From positions 2,914,001 to 2,978,000 of the forward strand of contig NZ_JAVDVK010000001.1 of the NCBI RefSeq assembly GCF_031456835.1: 64,000 nucleotides of DNA. Reading direction: 5' to 3'. The position numbers and the translations under genes were made by a program. Shown here piece after piece: positions 33,377-44,180 of this stretch. The notes under the pieces are model-generated. The model ran no database searches. It was not told where the DNA came from and saw only the letters and a program-made list of their open reading frames with translations. How positions within the stretch are numbered: position 1 is the stretch's first letter; each line of letters opens with the position of its first letter. The stretch comes from Leifsonia shinshuensis (GTDB taxonomy: Bacteria; Actinomycetota; Actinomycetes; Actinomycetales; Microbacteriaceae).

Positions 33377-34075
33377 CTAGTCCGCGAGTGCGTACTCCGC
33401 TCGCGCATCCTCGCGTCGCGAGGCGCGGCCGCGAGTGGCGAGGTTCCAGAGACCGGCGACGAGCACCGCGCCCGCGACGCCGTTCAGGATCCCGCCGACG
33501 ACGTCGGTCCCGTAGTGCACGCCGACGTACAGCCGCGACCAGCCGACCGCCAGGACGAAGAGCACGCCGACGACGATCACGAGAGCGCGGACGAGCGCGC
33601 GACCTGCCACCATGGCCAGCGCAGTCACGAGCGCGGCGGCGAAGACCACGTGGCCGCTCGGGTAGCTGAGCGTGGCGGGGGAGATGTGCAGGATGTGGGT
33701 CAGCCCGCCCGTCGTCGGCCGGGGCTGGGCGACGACCGTCTTGATGACCAGCGTCGTCAGCCAGCCCGCGCCGGTGGTGACGCACGCGCCGAGCGCTCGC
33801 CGCCATCCCACCGCGAACAGCAAGGCGACGAAGACGACGACCAGGATGGCGGCCACGACCGGGGGACTGTCGAGCCGGTCGAGCACCAGCGCCGCATCGT
33901 CGAGCAGCGGCGAGTAGACGCGGTTGACCGCCGCGTCGAGCCCGTCGATACGCAGCGCCGGGACGGCCTTGGCGGCCAGCCCGAGGGCGATCGTGACGGC
34001 GAAGAGCACGACGCTCCACAGGATCCAGTGGACGGGGGTGAGCAGCGACCAGGGGCGTGCGCGACGGGAGGCCAT
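33377..34075 (-). CDS. PAP2-family membrane phosphatase
   Basis: This 232-residue protein has about six membrane helices and the three acid-phosphatase motifs: KTVVAQPRP, YPSGH and SRLYVGVHYGTD. Family members dephosphorylate undecaprenyl diphosphate or phosphatidic acid at the outer membrane face. With the adjacent M23 peptidase this suggests a cell-wall role (inference). TACCCT lies six bases before the ATG. Confidence 0.92.
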   Translation of the reverse strand: MASRRARPWSLLTPVHWILWSVVLFAVTIALGLAAKAVPALRIDGLDAAVNRVYSPLLDDAALVLDRLDSPPVVAAILVVVFVALLFAVGWRRALGACVTTGAGWLTTLVIKTVVAQPRPTTGGLTHILHISPATLSYPSGHVVFAAALVTALAMVAGRALVRALVIVVGVLFVLAVGWSRLYVGVHYGTDVVGGILNGVAGAVLVAGLWNLATRGRASRREDARAEYALAD

Positions 34076-34194
34076 CCTCCGAGGGTAGGGACAGCCGTCC
34101 GCCGGAGCCTGGGGAAGCGCCCGCGGACCCTTCGAGGTCCCTCAGCCGAGAAACTTTGCACCGTCGGAAATAATGCAGTGCTGCACGATGTTAG

Positions 34195-34238
34195 TTGACT
34201 TCGGTCACCTAATTATCTATGGTTGATCGCAGTCAACC
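34195..34238 (+). promoter_or_regulatory. Promoter and palindromic operator of the DHA2 exporter gene
   Basis: TTGACT (34195-34200), a 17-base spacer and TATGGT (34218-34223) make a strong sigma-70-type promoter. GGTTGA-TCGCAG-TCAACC (34221-34238) is a palindrome covering the -10 and start point. A weaker TGAC-TTCG-GTCA lies at 34197-34208. The MarR regulator downstream of the exporter is the likely repressor. Confidence 0.65.
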
Positions 34239-34257
34239 AATTGTGCGAAGGATCCAC

Positions 34258-35997
34258 ATGTCAACCACGCTCACCAGGGATGGGGCACCGGCCGCGATGT
34301 CGCACCGGCAGGTGCTCGAATCCCTCTCCGGACTCCTGCTCGGGATGTTCGTCTCGATCCTCGCGGGCACGGTCGTCTCGACCTCGATGCCGCGGATCAT
34401 CTCCGAACTGCACGGCGACCAGACCGCCTACACCTGGGTCGTGACGAGCACGCTGCTCGCGACCACGGTGTCCACGCCGATCTGGGGCAAGCTCGCCGAC
34501 CTGCTCAACCGCAAGCTGCTCATCCAGCTCGCTCTCGTGATCTTCGTCGCGGGCTCGGCGATGGCCGGCTTCTCGCAGGACACCAACATGCTCATCGGGT
34601 TCCGCGTCGTGCAGGGACTCGGCGCCGGCGGTCTGACCGCGCTCAGCCAGATCATCATGGCCGACATCATCAGCCCGCGGGAGCGCGGACGGTACATGGG
34701 CCTCTTCGGCGGCATCATGGCGGTCGGCACGGTCGGCGGCCCGCTGATCGGCGGCCTGCTCACCGACTCGGTCGGCTGGCGCTGGAACTTCTTCGTCGGT
34801 GTGCCGGTCGCGGTCGTGGCGATCATCCTGCTGCAGCTCACGCTGCGCCTGCCCAAGCGACCGGCCCGGAAGGTGCGCATCGACTACCTCGGCGCGATCT
34901 TCCTCGCGGGCGGCGTCTCGCTGCTGCTGATCTGGGTGTCGCTCGCCGGCAAGAACTTCGACTGGTGGAGTGCCGAGACCATGTGGATGGTCGGGGGCGC
35001 GATCGCGCTGATCATCGCCACGATCGTCACGGAGCTCGTCGTGAAGGAGCCGATCATCCCACTGGGGATGTTCAAGAACCGCACCTTCACGCTGGCGGTC
35101 ATCGCGTCCATCTCGGTGGGCGTCGCCATGTTCGGGACCTCGGTGTTCCTCGGCCAGTACATGCAGCTGGCGCGCGGCGCGACGCCGACCGAGTCGGGTC
35201 TGCTGACGCTGCCGATGATCCTCGGCCTGCTGCTCTCCTCGATGATCGTGGGTAACCTGATCAGCCGGTTCGGTCGCTGGAAGGGCTTCATGATCGCCGG
35301 ATCCGTGCTGCTGACCGTCGGGCTCTACCTGATGAGCACGATCGAGTACGACACGAATTACTGGCTGGTCTCCGTCTACATGCTCGTGCTCGGCGCGGGT
35401 GTCGGCATGGTCATGCAGAACCTGGTGCTCATCGTGCAGAACACCGTGCGGGCCGACCAGCTCGGAGCGGCGAGCTCGAACGTCGCCTTCTTCCGCAGCC
35501 TCGGCGGCACGATCGGCGTCTCGGTCATGGGCTCCATCCTCGGCACCACGGTGACGAACCTGATGACCGAGCGCAAGGACGACCTGATGGCCGCCGTCGC
35601 CAAGCTCGGCGCGAAGGGCGTCGAGGCGGCGAAGTCGCTGCAGAGCGGCACGCTGCCGGAGGTCAACACCCTGCCGCTGCCAATCCGCACGATCGTGGAG
35701 TCGGTGTACGGCCAGTCCGTCGCGGACATCTTCCTGGTGGCGGTTCCGCTCGCGGTGATCAGCGTCATCGCGATCCTGTTCCTGCCGAACATCCGCCTCG
35801 GCAGCAAGACCGCCATCGAGCGGATGCGCGAGGAGAACGGCGAGGGCGGCGAGACGCCGATCGAGGCGGCCGAGGTGAACGCGCTCGAAGTGGCCGAGGC
35901 GCTGATCGGAGCGCCGGCGACCGGGTCGGTCACCGCGGTCCGCCGCGAGGCGCCGGGCACGGCTCCGGCCGGGCCCACCGCTGGGAACGGCCGCTAG
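34258..35997 (+). CDS. DHA2-family (EmrB/QacA-like) MFS drug exporter
   Basis: This 579-residue transporter has about 14 membrane helices. Helix 1 is followed by the DHA2 pattern STSMPRIISELHGDQTAYTW, then GKLADLLNRKLL (motif A) and GLGAGGLTALSQIIMADI (motif C region). It should expel cationic or amphipathic drugs with proton antiport. GAAGGA precedes ATG 34258. It is followed by a MarR gene; the pair forms an inducible efflux unit. Confidence 0.93.
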   Translation: MSTTLTRDGAPAAMSHRQVLESLSGLLLGMFVSILAGTVVSTSMPRIISELHGDQTAYTWVVTSTLLATTVSTPIWGKLADLLNRKLLIQLALVIFVAGSAMAGFSQDTNMLIGFRVVQGLGAGGLTALSQIIMADIISPRERGRYMGLFGGIMAVGTVGGPLIGGLLTDSVGWRWNFFVGVPVAVVAIILLQLTLRLPKRPARKVRIDYLGAIFLAGGVSLLLIWVSLAGKNFDWWSAETMWMVGGAIALIIATIVTELVVKEPIIPLGMFKNRTFTLAVIASISVGVAMFGTSVFLGQYMQLARGATPTESGLLTLPMILGLLLSSMIVGNLISRFGRWKGFMIAGSVLLTVGLYLMSTIEYDTNYWLVSVYMLVLGAGVGMVMQNLVLIVQNTVRADQLGAASSNVAFFRSLGGTIGVSVMGSILGTTVTNLMTERKDDLMAAVAKLGAKGVEAAKSLQSGTLPEVNTLPLPIRTIVESVYGQSVADIFLVAVPLAVISVIAILFLPNIRLGSKTAIERMREENGEGGETPIEAAEVNALEVAEALIGAPATGSVTAVRREAPGTAPAGPTAGNGR

Positions 35998-36020
35998 AGC
36001 AGCGCGTTATGATCGCGGCC

Positions 36021-36515
36021 ATGGACAACACGGAGCGGGTGGCGGCGGGCTCCGCCGCCACCCTCCCCGCCGCGGCGGAGCAGGCGACCGACGCGGCGAT
36101 CTCGGAGGTCGAGGAGCAGTTCACCCGGCTGTTCAACCAGGTGGGCACGGCGATGCGCGACCGCGCGGAGCGCATCCACCCCGACCTGCAGCCGGGCGGC
36201 TACAAGCTGCTCACCACCATCGTGCGCAGCGGCCCCACCCACGCCGGTGCGCTGGCCAGCATGCTGTACACGGACAAGAGCGTCGTCAGCCGGCAGCTGA
36301 GACTCCTCGAAGACATGGGGTTCGTCGAGCGCCGGACCGACCCCGCCGACCGGCGCGCCAGCTTCATCGCGGCCACCCCGGAGGCGATCGAGAAGGTCAA
36401 CGAGGTGCGCGCGGCCGACCAGGCCACGCTGTACCGGGGGCTGCGCCAGTGGGGCGAAGAGGATGTGCGCCGCCTGGCCGAGCTGCTGGGCCGGCTCAAC
36501 GAGGTCACGCGGTAG
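36021..36515 (+). CDS. MarR-family transcriptional regulator
   Basis: The 164-residue winged-helix protein has YKLLTTIVRSGPTHAGALAS, the recognition helix DKSVVSRQLRLLEDMGFV and the wing RTDPADRRASFIAATP. TATGAT seven bases before ATG 36021 supports this start over the in-frame ATG at 36009 and gives it its own leaderless promoter. It probably represses the DHA2 exporter just upstream. Confidence 0.92.
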   Translation: MDNTERVAAGSAATLPAAAEQATDAAISEVEEQFTRLFNQVGTAMRDRAERIHPDLQPGGYKLLTTIVRSGPTHAGALASMLYTDKSVVSRQLRLLEDMGFVERRTDPADRRASFIAATPEAIEKVNEVRAADQATLYRGLRQWGEEDVRRLAELLGRLNEVTR

Positions 36516-36596
36516 GGCTCGCGCCGCGTTCCGGCTGGTGCTCCGGCTGAGATTCCCGCTGGCGTTCCGAGGGGACGCTGGTACCCTTCATCCGGT

Positions 36597-37370
36597 ATGC
36601 AGTCCGCATCCGCCCCCCTCCGCCCCCGCGGCCGCCGTTCGGCGGGCCGCCGCGCGGCCGTGCCGTCGCAGCGGGTGCGCATCCGGCTGCCGAAGGGGAA
36701 GCGCCGGCCCGTGCTGCCGCTGCGCCACCGGGTGGGCGTGACGCTGGCCGTCATCGGCCTCGTCTGCGGATTCTCGATCGTGCCCACCGACGACGCGCTG
36801 GCCTCCACCCTGCGGATCGCTCCCGACACGACGCTGGCCCCGGCCGCGCCCGGGGAGGCGCCGGTCGCCGCGCCGCCGCAGCACCTGCTGGTGGATGCGA
36901 CCATCGCCGCTCCCGTCGTGAACCGCGAGAACCTGAGCGCGACGGACGGGCTCCAGACCCTGGCGCGGGTCGGCACCAACGAAGCCTGGGCGAAGCTCGT
37001 GCTCATGTTCGGCGGCTGGCCGCAGACCGACGCGAACGTCACCGTGATGCTGCGCTGGATGCGGCAGGAGAACGGTCCGCCTGACTGGTGGAACCGCAAC
37101 AACCCGCTCAACAACGGCTACGGCTCGGGCGGAGGCGCGGGTCTGGGAAGCTACCCGGACCTCATCACCGCGGCCGAGTACTGCGCGAAGAACCTGCAGC
37201 GCGGCTACCCGGAGATCGTCGCCGGGCTCGAGGCCGGGACGTCGGCGGACACCACCGCGGCCGCGATCTGGGCGTCGCCGTGGGCGACCAGCCACTACGG
37301 CAACGGCACCCACTGGAGCACGCGCCCGGTCGAAATCGTGCAGGCTCCGTCCTCCGCCTGGGGTCTCTGA
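36597..37370 (+). CDS. Secreted protein with lysozyme/glucosaminidase-like C-terminal domain
   Basis: This 257-residue protein has a basic N-terminus, one membrane or signal helix (about 48-66) and a Pro/Ala linker. The C-terminal 130 residues contain WMRQENGPPDWWNRNNPLNN and AAIWASPWATSHYGNG, reminiscent of glucosaminidase/SLT wall hydrolases (Glu in QENG as candidate acid). I cannot place it firmly in a family. TACCCT lies nine bases before the ATG. Activity on peptidoglycan is inferred. Confidence 0.65.
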   Translation: MQSASAPLRPRGRRSAGRRAAVPSQRVRIRLPKGKRRPVLPLRHRVGVTLAVIGLVCGFSIVPTDDALASTLRIAPDTTLAPAAPGEAPVAAPPQHLLVDATIAAPVVNRENLSATDGLQTLARVGTNEAWAKLVLMFGGWPQTDANVTVMLRWMRQENGPPDWWNRNNPLNNGYGSGGGAGLGSYPDLITAAEYCAKNLQRGYPEIVAGLEAGTSADTTAAAIWASPWATSHYGNGTHWSTRPVEIVQAPSSAWGL

Positions 37371-37410
37371 CCCCGCGGTCGCCGCATCCCCTCTGCGTCG
37401 TCCCCGTCGC

Positions 37411-37468
37411 CGAGGTGCGCGTCGTTGCGCAGTCGTGCGGCGTGTCGGGCGCAACAAGGTGCACCTCG
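37411..37468. repeat. Imperfect 20-base inverted repeat between convergent genes
   Basis: Arms 37411-37430 and 37449-37468 match at 17 of 20 positions, sharing CGAGGTGC and GTTGCGC blocks. The site lies between the secreted-protein gene and the PHP gene, which converge. It may be a terminator or a member of an intergenic palindromic family. Confidence 0.5.
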
Positions 37469-37480
37469 ACGATCCGGGGG

Positions 37481-38500
37481 CTACTGCTTCGCGAGGTGGG
37501 CGCGGAGGCGAGGGAGCGGCCAGGTGGTGATGATGCGGTCGGCGGGGACGCCGTTGCCGACCGCGCGGGCGGCGCCGTAGGCGAGGAAGTCGAGCTGGCC
37601 CGGCGCGTGCGCGTCGGTGTCGATCGAGAACAGGCAGCCGGCGTCGAGGGCGCGCTGGATGAGCTCGTCCGGCGGATCCTGACGCTCCGGCCGTGAGTTG
37701 ATCTCGACGGCCACCTGGTTCTCGGCGCACGCCGCGAAGACCGCATCGGCGTCGAACTCCGACGGCGGACGCGTGCCGCGCGACCCCTGCACGAGCCGGC
37801 CGGTGCAGTGGCCCAGCACGTTCGTGTGCGGGTCGCGGATGCCGCCGAGCATCCGCTTCGTCATCGTCCGCTTGTCGGAGCGGAGCTTCGAGTGGACGCT
37901 GCCGACCACCACATCCAGCCGGTCCAGCAGCGCGGGCGTCTGGTCGAGCGTGCCGTCCTCGAGGATGTCGACCTCGATGCCCGTGAGCAGGGTGACGGAC
38001 CCGGTGTCGAGGTCGGCGATCACGCCGAGCTGCTCCTCCAGCCGCTCGGCGGAGAGGCCGCTCGCGACCGTCAGGGTGGGGGAGTGGTCGGTGATCGCCT
38101 GGTACTCGCGGCCGAGGGTCGCGGCGGCCGCGGCCATGACGGCGATCGGGACGGTGCCGTCCGACCACTCGGTGTGGCTGTGCAGGTCGCCGCGCAGCTG
38201 GGCGAGCAGCTCCAGGCCGCCGCTGTCGAGCGGAGCCGCATTCCGCTCGCGCAGGTCCGCCAGGTAGCCGGGCACGTCGCCCTCGACCGCCTGCGCGATG
38301 ACCTGGAACGTGCGGTCGCCGATGCCCTTCGTGCGCTTGAGACGCCCGTCCGCCACGCGCGCGGCCAGCTCCTCGTTGCCGACGCCGTCGATGGTCGCGG
38401 CCGCGCGGCGGAAGGCCTGGACCTTGAAGCTCGGGGCGAGCTCGCGCTCCAGCCAGAAGGCGATCTCGTTCAGGGCGTCGACGGCATCCATGGGCCCCAT
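37481..38500 (-). CDS. PHP-domain phosphoesterase with helix-hairpin-helix N-terminus (PolX-C-like)
   Basis: The 339-residue protein resembles the C-terminal part of bacterial PolX. An N-terminal HhH-like helical domain (ALNEIAFWLE, GIGDRTFQVI) precedes a PHP domain with metal ligands in DLHSHTEWSDG, AITDHSP, GIEVDI, VGSVHS, EINSRP and DTDAH. It may be a metal-dependent nuclease or phosphatase. Starts at 38500 (CACGGT six bases upstream) or 38491 are possible. It is divergent from the reductase gene. Confidence 0.88.
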   Translation of the reverse strand: MGPMDAVDALNEIAFWLERELAPSFKVQAFRRAAATIDGVGNEELAARVADGRLKRTKGIGDRTFQVIAQAVEGDVPGYLADLRERNAAPLDSGGLELLAQLRGDLHSHTEWSDGTVPIAVMAAAAATLGREYQAITDHSPTLTVASGLSAERLEEQLGVIADLDTGSVTLLTGIEVDILEDGTLDQTPALLDRLDVVVGSVHSKLRSDKRTMTKRMLGGIRDPHTNVLGHCTGRLVQGSRGTRPPSEFDADAVFAACAENQVAVEINSRPERQDPPDELIQRALDAGCLFSIDTDAHAPGQLDFLAYGAARAVGNGVPADRIITTWPLPRLRAHLAKQ

Positions 38501-38539
38501 GCTCCCACCGTGTCGGTGGTCCCCGGTACCGTCGGCGGC

Positions 38540-39109
38540 ATGGGGAGAATCGTCTTCGACACGGCCGCGACCCTCAACGGGTGGATCGCGGACGAGAACG
38601 ACTCGCTGGCCTGGCTGTTCGCGGTGCCCGGCGGGGAGGAGCCCGCGGAAGGGCTGGTCCCGAGCGACGCGACGGTGATGGTGGAGGGGCGCACCACGTA
38701 CGAGTGGGTGCTGCGTGAGACCGGGGTGCTGGAGCATCCGGAGAAGTGGCAGGAGTTCCACGGCACCCGGCCCACGTTCGTCTTCACGCACCGCGATCTC
38801 CCGGTGCCCGAGGGCGCGGACATCCGCTTCGTCTCGGGGTCCGTGTCCGATGCGCTGCCCGTGATCCGCGAAGCGGGCGGCGACGGGGGCATCTGGGTCG
38901 TCGGCGGGGGTGACCTGGCGGGTCAGTTCTTCGACGCCGGAGCGCTGGACGAGCTGGCCGTGTCGATCGCGCCGGTCGCGCTCACCGGCGGCGCGCCGCT
39001 CTTCCCACGCCGCGTGGAGTCCGACCGGCTGCGGCTGGAGTCGGCGGAGGCCGTCGGGCAGTTCGCCCGGCTCCGTTACCGCATCGTGGCCGCAGACGAC
39101 GGCTCCTGA
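38540..39109 (+). CDS. Dihydrofolate-reductase-like (RibD C-terminal domain) protein
   Basis: A 189-residue NADPH-dependent reductase-fold protein: MGRIVFDTAATLNGWIAD, VMVEGRTTYEW, GGDGGIWVVGGGDLAGQF and VALTGGAPLFP match the stand-alone RibD_C/YyaP group. Its substrate is unknown. TACCGT lies seven bases before the ATG. The UvrA2 gene follows 35 bases later. Confidence 0.9.
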   Translation: MGRIVFDTAATLNGWIADENDSLAWLFAVPGGEEPAEGLVPSDATVMVEGRTTYEWVLRETGVLEHPEKWQEFHGTRPTFVFTHRDLPVPEGADIRFVSGSVSDALPVIREAGGDGGIWVVGGGDLAGQFFDAGALDELAVSIAPVALTGGAPLFPRRVESDRLRLESAEAVGQFARLRYRIVAADDGS

Positions 39110-39144
39110 TATACCGTGGGTCAGGCTCGATGGAGGGACTCGAC

Positions 39145-41505
<2,361 letters not shown>

Positions 41506-41532
41506 CAGCGCGACCGGCCTAACGCGGCTCGG

Positions 41533-43326
41533 CTACCGGCGGAGGTCGGCGATCGTCAGCGCGGCGTCGATCAGGCCGAGGTGCGACAGCGCCTGCGGGA
41601 AGTTGCCCCAGAAGGTGCCGTCCTCGTCGATCATCTCGGCGTACAGGCCGACGTCGTTCGCCCGTCCGACCAGGTCGTCCATGACGGACGTGGCGTCCGC
41701 GACGTCGCCGACGCACGCGAGCGCCGCGGCGAGCCAGAACGAGCACGCCACGAACGGCGCCTCCCCCTCGGCGCGGGCGCCGGTGAAGCGGAAAAGCAGC
41801 GGCCCGCTGCCGAGCTCGCGCCGCAGCGCGGCGATCGTGGAGCGCATCCGCTCGCCGCGGTCGAAGCCGCTCGGCGCGTGCAGCAGCACCGACGCATCCA
41901 GCTCGTCCTCGCCGGCGACCATCGTGTAGGCGCCGAGGCGGTCGGACCAGCAGTGCTCGTCGACCCAATCGTGGATGAGGTCGGCCTCCCGTCGCCAGCG
42001 CGCCGGGTTGCCCGCGGCCTGGCCGAGCTCGGCCAGCTGCAGGGCCGCCTGGAGCGCCTGCCAGCATCCCATCTTCGACGAGGTGTGGTGGCGCAGCTCG
42101 GTGAGCTCCCACATCCCGGAGTCCGGCTCGCGCCACACGTCGCAGACGCGGTCGGCGACGTCGGACACGAGCCGTCGGGTGGGCACGTCGAGGACGTTGC
42201 CCGCCGCGGCGTAGGCGAGTGCGACGCTGAGCAGGTCGCCGTAGACGCCCAGCTGCAGCTGCTCGGCGGCGCGGTTGCCGGTGACGACCGGCCCGATGCC
42301 GCGCCACCCGGGCACGTCGTGCTCGACCGGGTCGGCGGACGACTCCTCGCGCAGGCCGTAGAGCACGCGCAGTTCGGCTGGGTCGCCCTTCACCGCGCGG
42401 AGCAGCCAGGAGATCGCGGCGTGGGTCTCCTCGCGCAGGCCGAAGCGCTCGAGCGCGCGGAGCGCGTAGGCGGTGTCGCGGACCCAGGCGAACCGGTAGT
42501 CCCAGTTCTTGCCGCCGCGCGGCGTCTCCGGCAGGGAGGTGGTGGCCGCGGCGGCGATCGCGCCGGTGGGCGCGTAGAGCAGCAGCTTCAGCGCGAGCGC
42601 GCTGCGCTGCACCGCGTCCGCCCACGGGCCGGAGTACGAGAAGGTGTTCGACCACAGCTCCCAGTTGGAGGTCGTGCGGTCGATGCCGATGTCGACGTTG
42701 CCGGGCACCGGCAGGTGCAGCGGCTCGTCGTCGGTCGCGACCATCGTCAGCGTGCGGCGCGTTCCCTCGCCGACCCGGATGCGGCCCCCGAACCGCGGCG
42801 CCTCGGGGTCGTCCTCGCCGTCCGTCAGGCCGGTGACGCCGATGTTCACCGTGCCGACGCGCAGGATGCGGCTGCCGTCGATGTGCTCGGCCCAGGGGCT
42901 CGCGCCGCCGAGCACCGTCCCCGGCTCGACCGCCCAGTCCATGACGACGATGCCGTCCACCCCGTCGACGCGTCGGGCGAACTCGACCCACGGGAGCCGT
43001 CCGGCGACGCCGGTGATGAGGGCGTCGGTGACGCGAACCGTGCCGGAGGCGGTGGTGAACGTGGTCTCGAGCACGTTCGTGCCCGGCAGGTATCGTCGGC
43101 GCGACGTGAACTCGCTCACCGGCCGCAGGACGAGCCGGCCGCCCCGCTCGGGATCGAGGAGGGCGGCGAACACCGGCGGGGAGTCGAGGCTCGGGAGGGG
43201 CAGCCAGTCCACCGTGCCGGAGCGGTCGATCAGCGCGACCGTCCGGCCGTCGCCGATGGCGGCGTGATCCTCGATCGCCGCGCCCGCCGCATGCCCGGCT
43301 GTCGCATCCTGGGGCTGCGTGGTCAC
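41533..43326 (-). CDS. Glycoside hydrolase family 15 (glucoamylase/trehalase-like)
   Basis: The 597-residue enzyme has the N-terminal beta-sandwich (IEDHAAIGDGRTVALIDRSG, VDWLPLPSLDSPPVFAALLD) and an alpha/alpha barrel with GKNWDYRFAWVRDTAYAL. In actinobacteria such cytosolic GH15 enzymes include the mycobacterial trehalase, while others release glucose from maltodextrin ends; I cannot choose. The GTG start overlaps the kinase stop by four bases. It is the last gene of glgX-kinase-GH15. Confidence 0.92.
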   Translation of the reverse strand: MTTQPQDATAGHAAGAAIEDHAAIGDGRTVALIDRSGTVDWLPLPSLDSPPVFAALLDPERGGRLVLRPVSEFTSRRRYLPGTNVLETTFTTASGTVRVTDALITGVAGRLPWVEFARRVDGVDGIVVMDWAVEPGTVLGGASPWAEHIDGSRILRVGTVNIGVTGLTDGEDDPEAPRFGGRIRVGEGTRRTLTMVATDDEPLHLPVPGNVDIGIDRTTSNWELWSNTFSYSGPWADAVQRSALALKLLLYAPTGAIAAAATTSLPETPRGGKNWDYRFAWVRDTAYALRALERFGLREETHAAISWLLRAVKGDPAELRVLYGLREESSADPVEHDVPGWRGIGPVVTGNRAAEQLQLGVYGDLLSVALAYAAAGNVLDVPTRRLVSDVADRVCDVWREPDSGMWELTELRHHTSSKMGCWQALQAALQLAELGQAAGNPARWRREADLIHDWVDEHCWSDRLGAYTMVAGEDELDASVLLHAPSGFDRGERMRSTIAALRRELGSGPLLFRFTGARAEGEAPFVACSFWLAAALACVGDVADATSVMDDLVGRANDVGLYAEMIDEDGTFWGNFPQALSHLGLIDAALTIADLRR

Positions 43327-44180
43327 ACCTTCTGCTGCAGTCCGGCGGCGGAGATGACCGCTTCGCGGAACATGGGCGTCAGCTGCTCAGCGGTCGGGCG
43401 GGCGGCCGGGTCGCTCGAGGTCATGGCGAGCAGGATGCGCGTCCAGTCGTCGGGCAGATCGTCGGGGACCGGCGGCTCGTGCTCCAGCCGGGCGAGCGCC
43501 GACTCCACCGCAGCGCCGGGGTAGGTGACCGAGCGGGTGAAGCACTCGAGCAGCACCAGGCCGAGCGAGTAGATGTCGCTCGCGGGGGTGGCGGGCCGGC
43601 GCATCGCCTGCTCGGGGCTGAGGTAGGCGGCGGTGCCGGTCGTCTTGCCCTCGTCCGGCTGCGACGGGACCCCGCGGATGCCGCTGGCGATGCCGAAATC
43701 GGTGAGCCGGGCGCGGGCGCGGAACGTCGTGGTGCCGTAGGAGACGAGCATGATGTTCGACGGCTTGATGTCGCGGTGCACCACGCCGTGCGCGTGCACG
43801 TACTCCAGCGCCTCGGAGATGTCGTACGCGACCTCGGCGATCTCCTCCAGCGTCAGCTCCCGCTGGGCCAGTGCCTCGGCGAGGTCGGTGCCGGAGACCA
43901 GCTCCATGATGAGGAACGGCCGCGGGTCCTTCGGCGCGGAGTAGTCGATGCCGGCGTCGATGAGGGACACGATGCCGTGGTGGCTCAGCCGCGCGAGCGC
44001 CGCCTGCTCGGTTCGGTACTGCGCCATCTCCTCCTCGCCGCCGGAGCGGTAGAGCTTGATGGCGACCTCGCGGCCGAGCAGCTCGTCGACGGCACGGAAG
44101 ATGCTCGCCTCGCCGCCGCGGCCGATCACGTGCTGCGGCCGATAGCGGCCCAGCAGTGCGGGGATGGTGGACTCGGGCAT
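43323..44180 (-). CDS. Soluble Ser/Thr protein kinase in the glycogen operon
   Basis: This 285-residue protein is a bare PknB-like (Hanks-type) kinase domain with no membrane helix or PASTA repeats. It has the glycine loop IGRGGEASIFRA, ATP-binding Lys42, Glu59, catalytic Asp137 (HRDIKPSN), Asp161 (TDFGIAS) and the activation end GTAAYLSPEQ. Its ATG shares one base with the glgX stop, and its stop overlaps the GH15 start, so all three proteins should be made together. Phosphorylation of glycogen/trehalose enzymes is inferred. Confidence 0.93.
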   Translation of the reverse strand: MPESTIPALLGRYRPQHVIGRGGEASIFRAVDELLGREVAIKLYRSGGEEEMAQYRTEQAALARLSHHGIVSLIDAGIDYSAPKDPRPFLIMELVSGTDLAEALAQRELTLEEIAEVAYDISEALEYVHAHGVVHRDIKPSNIMLVSYGTTTFRARARLTDFGIASGIRGVPSQPDEGKTTGTAAYLSPEQAMRRPATPASDIYSLGLVLLECFTRSVTYPGAAVESALARLEHEPPVPDDLPDDWTRILLAMTSSDPAARPTAEQLTPMFREAVISAAGLQQKV

